A stretch of DNA of 43,401 nucleotides from an uncultured Prevotella sp. (GCA_900553465.1 USDT01000024.1:1-43401), one strand, 5' to 3'; counted from the first letter of the stretch, positions 34,578-43,277 are shown. Numbers and translations: made by a program. Notes: a model not told the origin generated them from the letters alone.

Positions 34578-35354
34578 ATGAACAGAATATCAACATTGTA
34601 TGGAGTGTTAGTTCTTTGTGTATGCCTTGTCTGCATTTCTTGTGGAGGAATGAAGCGCAATGGCAAAAGTGAAAGAAGAATAGCCGTGGAGCGTAAGGTG
34701 AGATATTTCTCGCAGATAGAGGTGGAGGCTCCCTGTAACGTTTATTATGTGCAGTCTGATTCGTTGTGCGTCAGGGTGCATGCGGAAGGTGACGCGGTGG
34801 ATGCCGTGTCGGACATTGTTACGGTGCATGATGGAAACAAACTTGTTATACGACCGAAAATGTTTCGCAGAAACCTGTTGTCCGGTAATGATATGTCAGG
34901 ATTGGATGTATATGTCTATTCGCCGGATCTGACGGATGTCATGTTTAAAAGTTCCGGAACATTCAAGGTTTTAAAGCCGGTTGATACAGATACGTTGAGA
35001 GTTAGACTGACAGGCTCGGGCAATGTCTCGTTCGGTCGGGTGGTGTGTGACAATCTGGCGGTGGCCCTTGAAGGAAGTGGCAATATAGATATCGATTCAG
35101 TGCGTGGTGTCACTTCATATGTCTCGCTTCTCGGTGCCGGAAACGTAAACGTACGGCAGTATAAGTTCACGGATTCGCGATTCAGACTTATGGGAGTGGG
35201 CGACATGAATGCAACATTGGAGGATTGCAATCATGTGGAATGTGAACTTATGGGAGTTGGTAACATGACTTTAAGAGGTACTGCCAGAAGCTTGTCGCAG
35301 AACAAAAAGGGAACGGGCAATATTAATACTGACGAACTGAAATTCAGCCGTTAA
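34578..35354 (+). CDS. DUF2807 (head GIN domain) lipoprotein
   Basis: A 258-residue lipoprotein. The ATG at 34578 starts MNRISTLYGVLVLCVCLVCISC, a signal peptide with lipobox CISC; the longer open frame from 34512 is hydrophilic and unlikely. The body is a DUF2807 beta-helix-like fold: the opening FSQIEVEAPCNVYYVQ corresponds to the family's F-x-x-I-x-V-x-G pattern, and later repeats appear about every 20 residues as GSGNVSF, GSGNIDI, GAGNVNV, GVGDMNA, GVGNMTL and GTGNINT. Function is unknown; such proteins are probably surface or periplasmic. Its stop is only five bases from the stop of the convergent PAP2 gene. Confidence 0.87.
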   Translation: MNRISTLYGVLVLCVCLVCISCGGMKRNGKSERRIAVERKVRYFSQIEVEAPCNVYYVQSDSLCVRVHAEGDAVDAVSDIVTVHDGNKLVIRPKMFRRNLLSGNDMSGLDVYVYSPDLTDVMFKSSGTFKVLKPVDTDTLRVRLTGSGNVSFGRVVCDNLAVALEGSGNIDIDSVRGVTSYVSLLGAGNVNVRQYKFTDSRFRLMGVGDMNATLEDCNHVECELMGVGNMTLRGTARSLSQNKKGTGNINTDELKFSR

Positions 35355-35359
35355 CTTTT

Positions 35360-36211
35360 TCAGTCATGTGTGTGCCGGCTGATGGTTATGGCCGATGTGT
35401 ATCGGTTCATAAGCCGATTGACGGCCGGTACACGCATGATAACTTTTTCGAGCAGCAGTATGCCGACGATTGTTGTTGCTATGCCGAGTGTCACATCAAT
35501 GATGTAGTGATGGCCGCTGTAAACGGCTGTCCACCATATGCCTGCGCAGATGAATGCAAAAATGGCTGTGGTGACATGCTGCTGGCGGCTTCTGACGGCA
35601 TATATGGTGGTGATAAGCATATATGCTGCATGTAGAGACGGTACTGCTGCGAACACATTTGCATTCTTGCCGTAAAGTGCATGAAATACGGGTATGCCTG
35701 TCAGCTGATCGAAACGGCCTAGTCCGGCTACGTTGCCCGGTGTATTGAGTATCGGTTCAAAACCGTAGTTCATGGCATACCATGGTGGTGCTGCGGGATG
35801 TATGTAATAGCCACAGAAGCCAAGTAGGTTTACAAAAAGAAATGCCAATGAAAAATGCAGATAATTTTTGTAATCACCTTTCAGATAAAGATACAGTCCG
35901 AATGCCAGCGGCACCGGCACCCAGCAAAGATAGAACAGTCCTGCCATGATATCGGCAAAGGAACAGTGATGTATTGCAAAATATTCACAGGGAATCAGCG
36001 TACTGCCGTTTGCTGTGATGCCGAACAGCATCTTTTCAGTGTCGTACAGACCTTTCACATCGATGGGATTGACCTCATAGTTTGGCAGAAGCCGCATCCA
36101 GTCGTATGAACATGCGAATATGAGCCACGGAGTAAGTGCGAATGCAACTTTACGTGTGGGTTTCAGTATTGCAAGTACTGTATATAATATAATAATGTAA
36201 AAGCTGAACAT
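35360..36211 (-). CDS. AUR1-like PAP2-family protein, probable inositol phosphorylceramide synthase
   Basis: A 283-residue membrane protein with about seven transmembrane segments. It carries the PAP2 motifs PSLHA (191-195) and SGHHYIID (232-239) with catalytic histidines, and an upstream HPAAPPWY (138-145) that mirrors the APPWY motif of AUR1-type inositol phosphotransferases and distinguishes it from ordinary PAP2 phosphatases. Fungal AUR1 transfers phosphoinositol from phosphatidylinositol to ceramide. In Bacteroides thetaiotaomicron a homologous gene belongs to the inositol-lipid cluster. It is last in a four-gene minus-strand operon with pgpA-like, gtrA-like and CDP-alcohol phosphotransferase genes, three bases after the latter. 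The function is inferred from motif plus context. Confidence 0.82.
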   Translation of the reverse strand: MFSFYIIILYTVLAILKPTRKVAFALTPWLIFACSYDWMRLLPNYEVNPIDVKGLYDTEKMLFGITANGSTLIPCEYFAIHHCSFADIMAGLFYLCWVPVPLAFGLYLYLKGDYKNYLHFSLAFLFVNLLGFCGYYIHPAAPPWYAMNYGFEPILNTPGNVAGLGRFDQLTGIPVFHALYGKNANVFAAVPSLHAAYMLITTIYAVRSRQQHVTTAIFAFICAGIWWTAVYSGHHYIIDVTLGIATTIVGILLLEKVIMRVPAVNRLMNRYTSAITISRHTHD

Positions 36212-36214
36212 CGG

Positions 36215-36856
36215 CTATTTCTTTTCGCTTTTGCTCAATACTTTGTAGCAGTGACCGATGCGCCAGAATGCGGTGATGTTGGCAAGTATGGCGATTATGA
36301 TGATTGGTACCACTAAGAACCAGATGTTGTCGAAGATTCCGCATAATATTGCTCCGAGGCTTGTCAGTACGACACGCTCAGGACGTTGCATGAGGCCTAC
36401 CTTGCATTCAATGCCAAGTCCTTCTGCACGTGCTCTGACATAGCTCACCATCACAGATCCTACCATCGCAAAGAATGTTACAATGCCACTGATAATCCAT
36501 CCGTTGAGAATGAGATACATGGCCACACCGAAAAGAGTAAACAATTCGCTGTAGCGGTCGAGAGTCGAATCCCATAGTGCTCCGAATTTGGACGACATGT
36601 TGCCCATGCGTGCCAGACGGCCGTCCATCATGTCGAATAGTCCGGCAAACAGGATTACGCCACCGCTCCATCCTACAATAGCTGTACTGTCCGTAAATTC
36701 GTTGGCTGCATAAAGAAACATTCCTGCAGCTACGAGGTTAAGTACAAATCCGGTTGTTGTCACAAGATTAGGTGTGAAACCAATCTTGATCATTCCTTTG
36801 ATAACGGGGTTTATAATAACATATATTATCTTTTGCAGAAAATCACGATAGTTCAT
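36215..36856 (-). CDS. CDP-alcohol phosphatidyltransferase, probable phosphatidylinositol phosphate synthase
   Basis: A 213-residue membrane enzyme with about six transmembrane segments. The full CDP-alcohol phosphotransferase motif is present: D75-x2-D78-G-x2-A-R, then G92-x3-D96-x3-D100, the four aspartates that bind metal and CDP-diacylglycerol. The later [11 protein letters not shown] could contribute to binding of a phosphorylated head group, as in phosphatidylinositol phosphate synthases. It would join CDP-diacylglycerol to inositol-1-phosphate at the inner membrane. A plain phosphatidylglycerophosphate or phosphatidylinositol synthase activity cannot be excluded from sequence alone. 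Its neighbours (PgpA-like phosphatase upstream, AUR1-like protein downstream) match the characterised B. theta inositol-lipid set. Confidence 0.85.
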   Translation of the reverse strand: MNYRDFLQKIIYVIINPVIKGMIKIGFTPNLVTTTGFVLNLVAAGMFLYAANEFTDSTAIVGWSGGVILFAGLFDMMDGRLARMGNMSSKFGALWDSTLDRYSELFTLFGVAMYLILNGWIISGIVTFFAMVGSVMVSYVRARAEGLGIECKVGLMQRPERVVLTSLGAILCGIFDNIWFLVVPIIIIAILANITAFWRIGHCYKVLSKSEKK

Positions 36857-36873
36857 GACTTGAATTTTTATTG

Positions 36874-37278
36874 TTATTTGTTTTTTGAATTGAATACGAA
36901 TCTATACTGCATCTGGTAGTTCCAGAATATTGCTACTATGATAGAAATGATGATTTTAGAGAACATGAAGTACTGGTCGGACAATTCTGTTAGTATGTAT
37001 GTACCATACGTGTTGAGCAGGATGCTTCCACTCCATACAAGCAGATAGCGTATGGCGATACTCTTTTTTTTCACGTCGTATGCATGGAAAACCCATCTGT
37101 AGTTGATCAGGCAATTGGCGATGCCACCGCTCAGCGCACCGATAAATGTGGAATAGCCGTACCACAGACCAAAGACGTGGGCAAATATAATTGTGGTGCC
37201 GAAGTCTATGGCTGATGCTATCCATGCTGAACATTGTGCCTTGCAGAAAGTTATAAGTTTCGTCTTTAAATTATCCAT
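36874..37278 (-). CDS. GtrA-family small membrane protein
   Basis: A 134-residue protein with four transmembrane segments and the GtrA pattern: [18 protein letters not shown] near the start, NYRWVF (59-64) in the middle, and a final aromatic, basic YRFVF before a short polar tail. GtrA-like proteins are thought to flip polyprenyl-phosphate-linked sugars. It lies between the phosphatase and the CDP-alcohol phosphotransferase, overlapping the former by 13 bases, so it is part of the same translation-coupled operon. A flippase role for an inositol-lipid or glycan intermediate is only a hypothesis. Confidence 0.87.
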   Translation of the reverse strand: MDNLKTKLITFCKAQCSAWIASAIDFGTTIIFAHVFGLWYGYSTFIGALSGGIANCLINYRWVFHAYDVKKKSIAIRYLLVWSGSILLNTYGTYILTELSDQYFMFSKIIISIIVAIFWNYQMQYRFVFNSKNK

Positions 37279-37736
37279 TGCACTACAACGATGATTATAA
37301 GACTGTAGATGCCGGCCAGTATGTCGTCGGCCATGACAAAGAAAGCTCCTTCGTGTCTGTCGAGCCTTCTGATGCCGAGTGGTTTGAGTATGTCAAAGAA
37401 ACGGAAAAGTACAAATGAAGCCAGTGCAAGCCATATGTCTGATGCCGGAACGGCAAGCAGTGGAATCCATACTCCAACAATTTCGTCGATGACAACTTTT
37501 TTAGGATCTGATCCCCAAAATGGCGAAAGGTGCTTTGTCGCCCATGTGCCTAATATGGTGAAAATAATTATGCATGAGAGAGTTGTGGCAAAAAGGAATG
37601 TGGAATTATGCACAAAAGAAAGGGCATACCATATAAGCATGCCTGTCAATGCACCCGCAGTTCCAGGCCCCCATGGCCAGAACCCGCTGCCAAAGCCTGT
37701 GCCGATAATTGTCGGTAAAAGTGGCAGTTTCTTCAT
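37266..37736 (-). CDS. pgpA: PgpA-family phosphatase, probable phosphatidylinositol phosphate phosphatase
   Basis: A 156-residue membrane phosphatase of the PgpA family. The glycine-rich GSGFWPWGPGTAG (16-28), the acidic DEIVGVW (84-90), FRFFDILKP (111-119) and DDILAG (137-142) are the conserved segments that form its metal-dependent active site. PgpA proteins dephosphorylate phosphatidylglycerophosphate; in the B. theta inositol cluster a PgpA-like enzyme removes the phosphate from phosphatidylinositol phosphate, and the context here favours that. The ATG at 37736 gives the normal N-terminus MKKLPLLPT; the frame is open 13 codons further up but would start within the promoter. First gene of the operon. 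Confidence 0.85.
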   Translation of the reverse strand: MKKLPLLPTIIGTGFGSGFWPWGPGTAGALTGMLIWYALSFVHNSTFLFATTLSCIIIFTILGTWATKHLSPFWGSDPKKVVIDEIVGVWIPLLAVPASDIWLALASFVLFRFFDILKPLGIRRLDRHEGAFFVMADDILAGIYSLIIIVVVQWII

Positions 37737-37744
37737 ACAATGCT

Positions 37745-37776
37745 GCAAAATTAGTAGAAAAATATTAAAAAGCAAA
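37745..37776 (-). promoter_or_regulatory. Promoter of the inositol-lipid operon
   Basis: Minus-strand TTTG (37776-37773), 20 bases, then TAATTTTG (37752-37745). The -7 box ends eight bases before the pgpA ATG (37736), so the mRNA is predicted to be nearly leaderless. Confidence 0.75.
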
Positions 37777-37784
37777 AAGTTTTC

Positions 37785-37815
37785 TTGTTTTTTTTAATAT
37801 CTATATATAACTTTG
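37785..37815 (+). promoter_or_regulatory. Promoter of the DUF5686 gene
   Basis: TTG (37785-37787), 20 bases, then TAACTTTG (37808-37815). It stands back to back with the pgpA promoter; the two -33 elements are only eight bases apart, so the divergent units may be jointly controlled. Confidence 0.75.
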
Positions 37816-37846
37816 CAACAGCATTTTTTTGAGTAATTATATCAGG

Positions 37847-40417
37847 GTGAAAAGATTTTTTTGTAATTTATTTGTGTTTTTATTTGTGGCAGTGTCTGCC
37901 ATGGCGCAAATAACGGGTGAGATCGTGGATGAGGATGGATACGCCATCCCCAATGCGAGTGCCATATATAAAGGACATCATGTTGCTGTTGTAAGTGATA
38001 TTAATGGAAAATTCTCCATAGAACGTCATGAGGGGTGGACTCTTACGTTCAGTTCGGTGGGATTTAAGTCGCAGACAGTTAAGGTGTCGCAGGATACTCC
38101 GTCGTATATGAAGATTGTGCTTAAGGAAGACTCTAAGAATTTGAGTGAGGTCGTCATCAAAAGCAAGCGTGACAGGTATTCGCGTAAGAACAATCCTGCG
38201 GTGGAACTTATGAAGCGTGTCATTGCTGCAAAAAAAAGGACACACCTTGATAATCATGACTATTATCAGTACAATAAATATCAGAAAATAACATTCTCCG
38301 TAAATGACATAAAACCAGAGGATCTGGATAAAGGCATATTCAAGAAGCAGTCGTGGCTGGCAGACCAGATTGAAACCAGTCCGTATAATAATAAACTGAT
38401 ATTGCCTATATCTGTGGATGAAACTGTGACACAACATATTTACAGAAAAGATCCGAAGGTGGAGAAGGATATTATAAAGGGACAACGTTCGGACGGTATT
38501 AATAATGTGTTGCAGACAGGAGAAATTTTGAACACGATGCTTAAGGAAGTCTTTACGGACGTTGATATATATGATGATCATGTGCGACTTTTGCAGTATC
38601 AGTTCACAAGTCCTATTGGAGAGACTGCAATTTCTTTCTACAGATTTTATATTGAAGATACAGTATATGTAGATCGTGATCTTTGTTATCATCTGCAATT
38701 CTTGCCGAATAATCAGCAGGACTTCGGGTTCAGAGGTGAACTTTATGTGCTTGCGGATTCGACATTGCATGTGAAGCGATGTTCTCTGACTTTGCCTAAG
38801 AGTAGTATTGTCAATTTTGTTGACAATATGAAGATTGAGCAGGAATATACCAAACTTCCTAACGGTGAGTGGGTGCTTACTGTTGATGATATGATGGTTG
38901 AGCTTAGAGTCAACGATTTGCTTGGCAAAATGTTGGTTACGAGAACAACACGTCTTAGTGATTATGCGTTTGATGATTTGCCGAGTAAACTATTCAAAGG
39001 TAAAGCCAAAGTAAGGCACGAGGCTGACGCAATGATACGTGATGAGGCTTTTTGGAACCAATACAGGGCTGTCGGTCTGACCAAGAGTGAGTCGTCTATG
39101 AACGAATTCATTCATAGGATGGAGCAGTCGAAAAACTATAAGTGGATAATATTCGGCGTGAGGGCATTCCTGGAAAACTATGTGGAAACCGGAACATCGC
39201 GAACAAAGAGTAAGTTTGATTTCGGACCGGTGAATACTATCGTGTCAAAGAATTTTGTTGATGGTTTCAGGTTCAGAGTGAGTGGTCGTACGACAGCAAA
39301 TCTCAATAAGCATCTGTTTTGGAACGGATATTATGCCTATGGTATGGATTCCCACAAGCATTATTATGGCACGGAAATAACATACAGTCTGAACAAAAAG
39401 AAGAATGTTCCCTTTGAGTTCCCGCAGCGTAATATAATATTCGAGACTGCTTACGATGTGATGTCTCCTTCTGATAAGTTCCTTCTGCACAATAAGGATA
39501 ATATGTTCATGGCTTTCCGTACACAGAAGGTTGAACAGATGTATTTCTATAATAGACAGAAGTTGAGCTTTGTGTATGAAACGGACTGGGGATTCAGTAT
39601 AGATACGTCAATTAAGACGGAAAGTAATGAACCTACTGGTGATCTGGTGTTTGAACGTATGACATCTCCACAGATAAATGAGAATGGCGAGGAAGTAAAG
39701 GATCTTGTTCGTAAAATACGTACTACGGAGTTTAAGTTCGGCATGAAATATTGTCCGGGTCAGACGTTTATCAACACAAAACAGCATCGCTGGCCTGTAA
39801 ATCTTGATTCTCCGGAATTCACACTCAGTCATACGGTTGGATTGAAGAACTTCCTAGGTGGACAGTATAGACTCAACTTTACAGAAATGGGCATTTATAA
39901 AAGATTTTGGCTTGGAAGTTGGGGATATGTTGACACTCATCTTAATGGTGGTATTCAATGGGACAAGGTTCCTTTCCCACTGTTGATAATGCCTCCCGTA
40001 AACTTGTCGTATTTCGAACATGAGAGCACGTTTAATATGATGAGGAATATGGAATTCCTGAGTGACAGATATGCTTTCTGGTCTGTGGCATGGGATATGA
40101 ACGGAAAACTGCTTAATAGAATCCCTCTCGTCAAAAAGTTGAAGTGGCGTGAATATATTGCGGTCAAGGGTATGTGGGGAATGGTTACAGATAAGAACAA
40201 TCCGTTCCTTGAACGCAACAGTATGGACAATTTGCTGTTCCGGTTCCCGGAAGGTGCAGGTATCATGGATAAGAATAGGCCATATTGGGAAGTTGTTGTG
40301 GGTGTGCACAATATTTTCAAGTTCTTCGGAGTCGATTATGTACGTCGTCTGACATATACAGATATGCCGGGTGTGAAGAAGAATGGTGTGCGCTTCAGTT
40401 TCATGATGAGCTTCTGA
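37847..40417 (+). CDS. DUF5686 protein with N-terminal carboxypeptidase-like regulatory domain
   Basis: An 856-residue outer-membrane-type protein. The GTG start at 37847 begins a signal peptide (VKRFFCNLFVFLFVAVSAMAQ); a TTG six codons upstream (37829) is possible but lies very close to the predicted transcription start. Residues about 22-105 form a CarboxypepD_reg-like beta-sandwich (GEIVDEDGYAIPNASAIYKG, then FSSVGFKSQTV) ending in the EVVIKSKRDRY linker typical of these proteins. The rest is the DUF5686 region, with a beta-rich C-terminus ending in an aromatic residue (FSFMMSF) that looks like an outer-membrane barrel. It differs from SusC-type receptors in lacking a plug. Function is unknown. 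PaaI thioesterase follows after 16 bases. Confidence 0.87.
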   Translation: MKRFFCNLFVFLFVAVSAMAQITGEIVDEDGYAIPNASAIYKGHHVAVVSDINGKFSIERHEGWTLTFSSVGFKSQTVKVSQDTPSYMKIVLKEDSKNLSEVVIKSKRDRYSRKNNPAVELMKRVIAAKKRTHLDNHDYYQYNKYQKITFSVNDIKPEDLDKGIFKKQSWLADQIETSPYNNKLILPISVDETVTQHIYRKDPKVEKDIIKGQRSDGINNVLQTGEILNTMLKEVFTDVDIYDDHVRLLQYQFTSPIGETAISFYRFYIEDTVYVDRDLCYHLQFLPNNQQDFGFRGELYVLADSTLHVKRCSLTLPKSSIVNFVDNMKIEQEYTKLPNGEWVLTVDDMMVELRVNDLLGKMLVTRTTRLSDYAFDDLPSKLFKGKAKVRHEADAMIRDEAFWNQYRAVGLTKSESSMNEFIHRMEQSKNYKWIIFGVRAFLENYVETGTSRTKSKFDFGPVNTIVSKNFVDGFRFRVSGRTTANLNKHLFWNGYYAYGMDSHKHYYGTEITYSLNKKKNVPFEFPQRNIIFETAYDVMSPSDKFLLHNKDNMFMAFRTQKVEQMYFYNRQKLSFVYETDWGFSIDTSIKTESNEPTGDLVFERMTSPQINENGEEVKDLVRKIRTTEFKFGMKYCPGQTFINTKQHRWPVNLDSPEFTLSHTVGLKNFLGGQYRLNFTEMGIYKRFWLGSWGYVDTHLNGGIQWDKVPFPLLIMPPVNLSYFEHESTFNMMRNMEFLSDRYAFWSVAWDMNGKLLNRIPLVKKLKWREYIAVKGMWGMVTDKNNPFLERNSMDNLLFRFPEGAGIMDKNRPYWEVVVGVHNIFKFFGVDYVRRLTYTDMPGVKKNGVRFSFMMSF

Positions 40418-40433
40418 TACATACACATAAATT

Positions 40434-40919
40434 ATGAGAAAAATTAAGAATCCGTTTGTCGGCAAGGATGGGTATAATTGTTTTGGATGTTCACCTGACA
40501 ATCCTTTTGGATTGCACATGGAGTTTTTTGAAGATGGAGATGATGTGATTTCATATTGGTATCCTCATGATCATTTCCAGGGATGGACCGGTGTCATGCA
40601 TGGCGGTATTCTTGCAACAATGATAGATGAAACTGCAGGATGGGTGGTCATGCGCAAGTTGCAAACCTCCGGCATGACATCACGTATGAATTTAAAATAT
40701 CTTGCTCCGGTAATGCTGGATGAACCGCAGATAACAGTTCGTGCCAGAATAACAGGACAAAAACGTAACTATTGGATCATTTCCGTTTCGTTGGAAGATG
40801 GTAAGGGAAAAACTTGCGTTGAGGCGGAAGTTGTTTATTATGCTTTTGATAAGGAACATTCGAAAGAAATGGGCTTCTTTGGTTGTGATGTGGAAGAGGA
40901 ACAATTGTTATCAATGTAA
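40434..40919 (+). CDS. PaaI-family hotdog-fold thioesterase
   Basis: A 161-residue hotdog thioesterase. The active-site segment is HGGILATMIDETAGW (56-70), with the conserved HGG and the acidic residue of the central helix; the N-terminal CFGCSPDNPFGL (16-27) is a common signature of this subgroup. These enzymes hydrolyse acyl-CoA thioesters; the acyl group is not evident here. It follows the DUF5686 gene by 16 bases and precedes a PAP2 phosphatase by 69 bases, suggesting an operon. Confidence 0.88.
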   Translation: MRKIKNPFVGKDGYNCFGCSPDNPFGLHMEFFEDGDDVISYWYPHDHFQGWTGVMHGGILATMIDETAGWVVMRKLQTSGMTSRMNLKYLAPVMLDEPQITVRARITGQKRNYWIISVSLEDGKGKTCVEAEVVYYAFDKEHSKEMGFFGCDVEEEQLLSM

Positions 40920-40988
40920 AATAAGTAATATTTTTTCGGATTTTTATACAATAAAGATAATGCTTTGACGTTATTGCTAATATAAAAC

Positions 40989-41855
40989 ATGATTGCAATT
41001 AATAACTTGACTATGAAGAATTTGTCCTCATGCCTTCGGAGGATAGTCCTTTTGGATTTTAACATTTCAGCAAGAGCCTGGGACCTGTTTATGGTAAGGC
41101 TTGTTTGTGTTCTTGCAATTTTTCTGGTAGCGGCATTCTTGCTGTATCACATTCCTGGAATGGCTCCAGTTGTAAGAATAATGGATTTGTTTGACAAGCA
41201 GTTGATGGTGACACTTAATCATGACGGAGGACGTGTTGCCGATGCTTTTTGGTACATGCTTTCTTCAAAATATTCTTCAATATCATTGATTGTTGCGCTA
41301 CTGTATTCTTTTTTCCATTTTAAAGTGAAATGGTATGAAGCGCTCTTTATTATATTGAGTTTGGTTCTCATAGTAATATTGTGTGACAAGATTTCTTCTT
41401 CCGTAATAAAACCTTATTTTTGCAGACTCCGTCCTTCGCATAGCCCGGCAATATGTGACTTGCTTCATTATGTGAATGGATATAAGAGTGGAATGTACGG
41501 CTTTGTATCGAGCCATGCGGCTAATGCCATGGGTGTGGTTACCTATCTGTCTTTGGTTTTCAGAAAGAAAAAGATGGTGCTTACATTGATTTTGTGGGCA
41601 ATATGTATGTGCTATTCACGCATTTATCTTGGCGTACATTATCCGGGAGATGTTTTCTTTGGAGGACTTCTTGGAGTAACTATCGGCGGCGGAGTGTATT
41701 ATCTTGTGCGTTATGCTTACACTCGTTGTCTTTTCAAGGTGTGTACGGTGAATTTTTATACAACAGGTGTTTCTAGGCAATATGCAATTCTGAATACCGC
41801 AATATGGGGTACAATTGGATTTATTCTCTGTTACAGTCTGGTTGTTAATTTGTGA
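40989..41855 (+). CDS. PAP2-superfamily membrane phosphatase
   Basis: A 288-residue protein with about six transmembrane segments and the complete three-part PAP2 motif: K141-x6-RP (KPYFCRLRP), SSH (174-176) and SR-x5-H-x3-D (S210, R211, H217, D221). It should be an active lipid phosphatase, such as undecaprenyl-pyrophosphate phosphatase, phosphatidylglycerophosphatase B or lipid A phosphatase LpxE; the sequence does not decide between them. In contrast to the PAP2 protein at 35360-36211 it lacks the APPWY motif. An ATG eight codons later (41013) is an alternative start. The preceding PaaI gene is 69 AT-rich bases upstream. Confidence 0.87.
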   Translation: MIAINNLTMKNLSSCLRRIVLLDFNISARAWDLFMVRLVCVLAIFLVAAFLLYHIPGMAPVVRIMDLFDKQLMVTLNHDGGRVADAFWYMLSSKYSSISLIVALLYSFFHFKVKWYEALFIILSLVLIVILCDKISSSVIKPYFCRLRPSHSPAICDLLHYVNGYKSGMYGFVSSHAANAMGVVTYLSLVFRKKKMVLTLILWAICMCYSRIYLGVHYPGDVFFGGLLGVTIGGGVYYLVRYAYTRCLFKVCTVNFYTTGVSRQYAILNTAIWGTIGFILCYSLVVNL

Positions 41856-41956
41856 TATGCCAATTGTATTTGATTTGTAAAAACAAATTTTGTTGTGTTT
41901 CGTGTAACACGTATTTTTTAATGCGATACCGAACACATGAATATAATATATTAGGA

Positions 41957-41992
41957 GACATAGGCATCTTGAATGTCTATGTCTTATATTTG
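41957..41992 (+). promoter_or_regulatory. Hairpin and -7 box upstream of nspC
   Basis: GACATAG (41957-41963) pairs with CTATGTC (41978-41984), directly followed by TATATTTG (41985-41992), which matches TAnnTTTG. It could be the weak end of the preceding unit, the nspC promoter, or an operator. No TTTG -33 at the usual spacing. Confidence 0.45.
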
Positions 41993-42058
41993 TAAAAAGA
42001 GTTGTCCGTTTTGCGGATCTCATGGTGATAACTTAGTGAATTGAAAATAAACGAATAT

Positions 42059-43240
42059 ATGAAAGTTGATGTAAATACGTTTAAGGAAATACATAGACCA
42101 ATGTATGTGTTGGAGGAGAAATTGTTGCGTAAAAATCTGTCTTTGATAAAACATGTCGCAGATACAGCAGGTGTTGAAATTATTCTTGCCTTCAAAGCAT
42201 ATGCTCTATGGAAAACTTTTCCTGTTTTTCGTGAATATATCAATGCAACAACGGCAAGTTCACTTTCTGAGGCACGTTTGGCGTTTGATAAGTTCGGCCG
42301 GCCTGCCCATACGTATTCTCCTGCGTATACATCTTATGAAATAGATGAGATAGCGTCTTGCTCGAGTCATCTTACATTTAATTCTTTGTCTCAGTATGAG
42401 CGTTTTGCCAGCAGGGTAAAAAACACGAATCCTGATATAAGTATCGGATTACGTGTGAATCCTGAATATTCAGAGATTTCAACAGATTTGTATAATCCTT
42501 GTGCTCCAGGGACCCGTTTTGGCGTAAATTCTGATAATTTGCCGGAGACTCTCCCTTCATACATAGAAGGTTTTCACTGTCATTGCCATTGTGAGAGTGG
42601 GGCTGATGTTTTTCAGCGTACGCTTTCTCATATAGAAGAAAAATTTTCCAAATGGTTTGGACAATTGAAGTGGATTAATTTTGGTGGTGGCCATCTGATG
42701 ACCCGGAATGATTATGATGTGGACCTTCTTATAAACATATTGCAGGATTTCCGTCTCAGATATCCTCATCTTAAGGTTATATTGGAACCAGGAAGTGCCT
42801 TTGCATGGCAAACAGGTCCGCTTGTCTCACAGGTTGTAGACATTGTCGAGGATCATGGTATTCGCACTGCAATTCTTAATGTAAGTTTCACTTGTCATAT
42901 GCCCGACTGTCTTGAGATGCCGTATATGCCGGCTGTGAGGGGTGCTGAAGTGGTGAATGAGGAAGGCCCTGTTCATTCAGAAAATGAAAAGTCGCATATT
43001 TATCGGTTGGGAGGGAACAGTTGCCTTTCAGGTGATTTCCTGTCAAGCTGGCGATTTGATAAAGAATTGAACGTAGGAGATAATGTCATATTTGAGGATA
43101 TGATCCATTACACAACGGTCAAGACTTGCACATTTAATGGAATCAGTCACCCTGCAATCGGATTGGTTCATCAGGACAATAATGAGTTGGAAATACTCCG
43201 TGAATACACTTTTGAGGACTATTTCAGTCGGATGGATTAG
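42059..43240 (+). CDS. nspC: Carboxynorspermidine decarboxylase
   Basis: A 393-residue fold-III PLP-dependent decarboxylase of the alanine racemase/DAP decarboxylase superfamily. The PLP lysine is K46 in AFKAYALW, the FHCHCHCESG strand (172-181) and INFGGGH (206-212) are typical of NspC, EPGSAF is at 243-248 and the catalytic cysteine loop CLSGD at 322-326. NspC makes norspermidine or spermidine from the carboxylated precursor in the cytoplasm, the usual polyamine route of Bacteroidetes. The ATG at 42059 gives MKVDVNTFKEIHRPMYV; an upstream TTG (42041) is less likely. The partner gene for carboxynorspermidine dehydrogenase is not in the window. Confidence 0.92.
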   Translation: MKVDVNTFKEIHRPMYVLEEKLLRKNLSLIKHVADTAGVEIILAFKAYALWKTFPVFREYINATTASSLSEARLAFDKFGRPAHTYSPAYTSYEIDEIASCSSHLTFNSLSQYERFASRVKNTNPDISIGLRVNPEYSEISTDLYNPCAPGTRFGVNSDNLPETLPSYIEGFHCHCHCESGADVFQRTLSHIEEKFSKWFGQLKWINFGGGHLMTRNDYDVDLLINILQDFRLRYPHLKVILEPGSAFAWQTGPLVSQVVDIVEDHGIRTAILNVSFTCHMPDCLEMPYMPAVRGAEVVNEEGPVHSENEKSHIYRLGGNSCLSGDFLSSWRFDKELNVGDNVIFEDMIHYTTVKTCTFNGISHPAIGLVHQDNNELEILREYTFEDYFSRMD

Positions 43241-43277
43241 AAATTTATATCATTTTTGAAAAAAAACGCAAGAAAAA

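Noticed and set aside
35360..41855. The two PAP2 proteins as a duplicated pair
   Set aside because: They share only the generic superfamily motifs; the first has the AUR1-like APPWY motif and the second the complete K-x6-RP phosphatase motif, so they represent distinct subfamilies.
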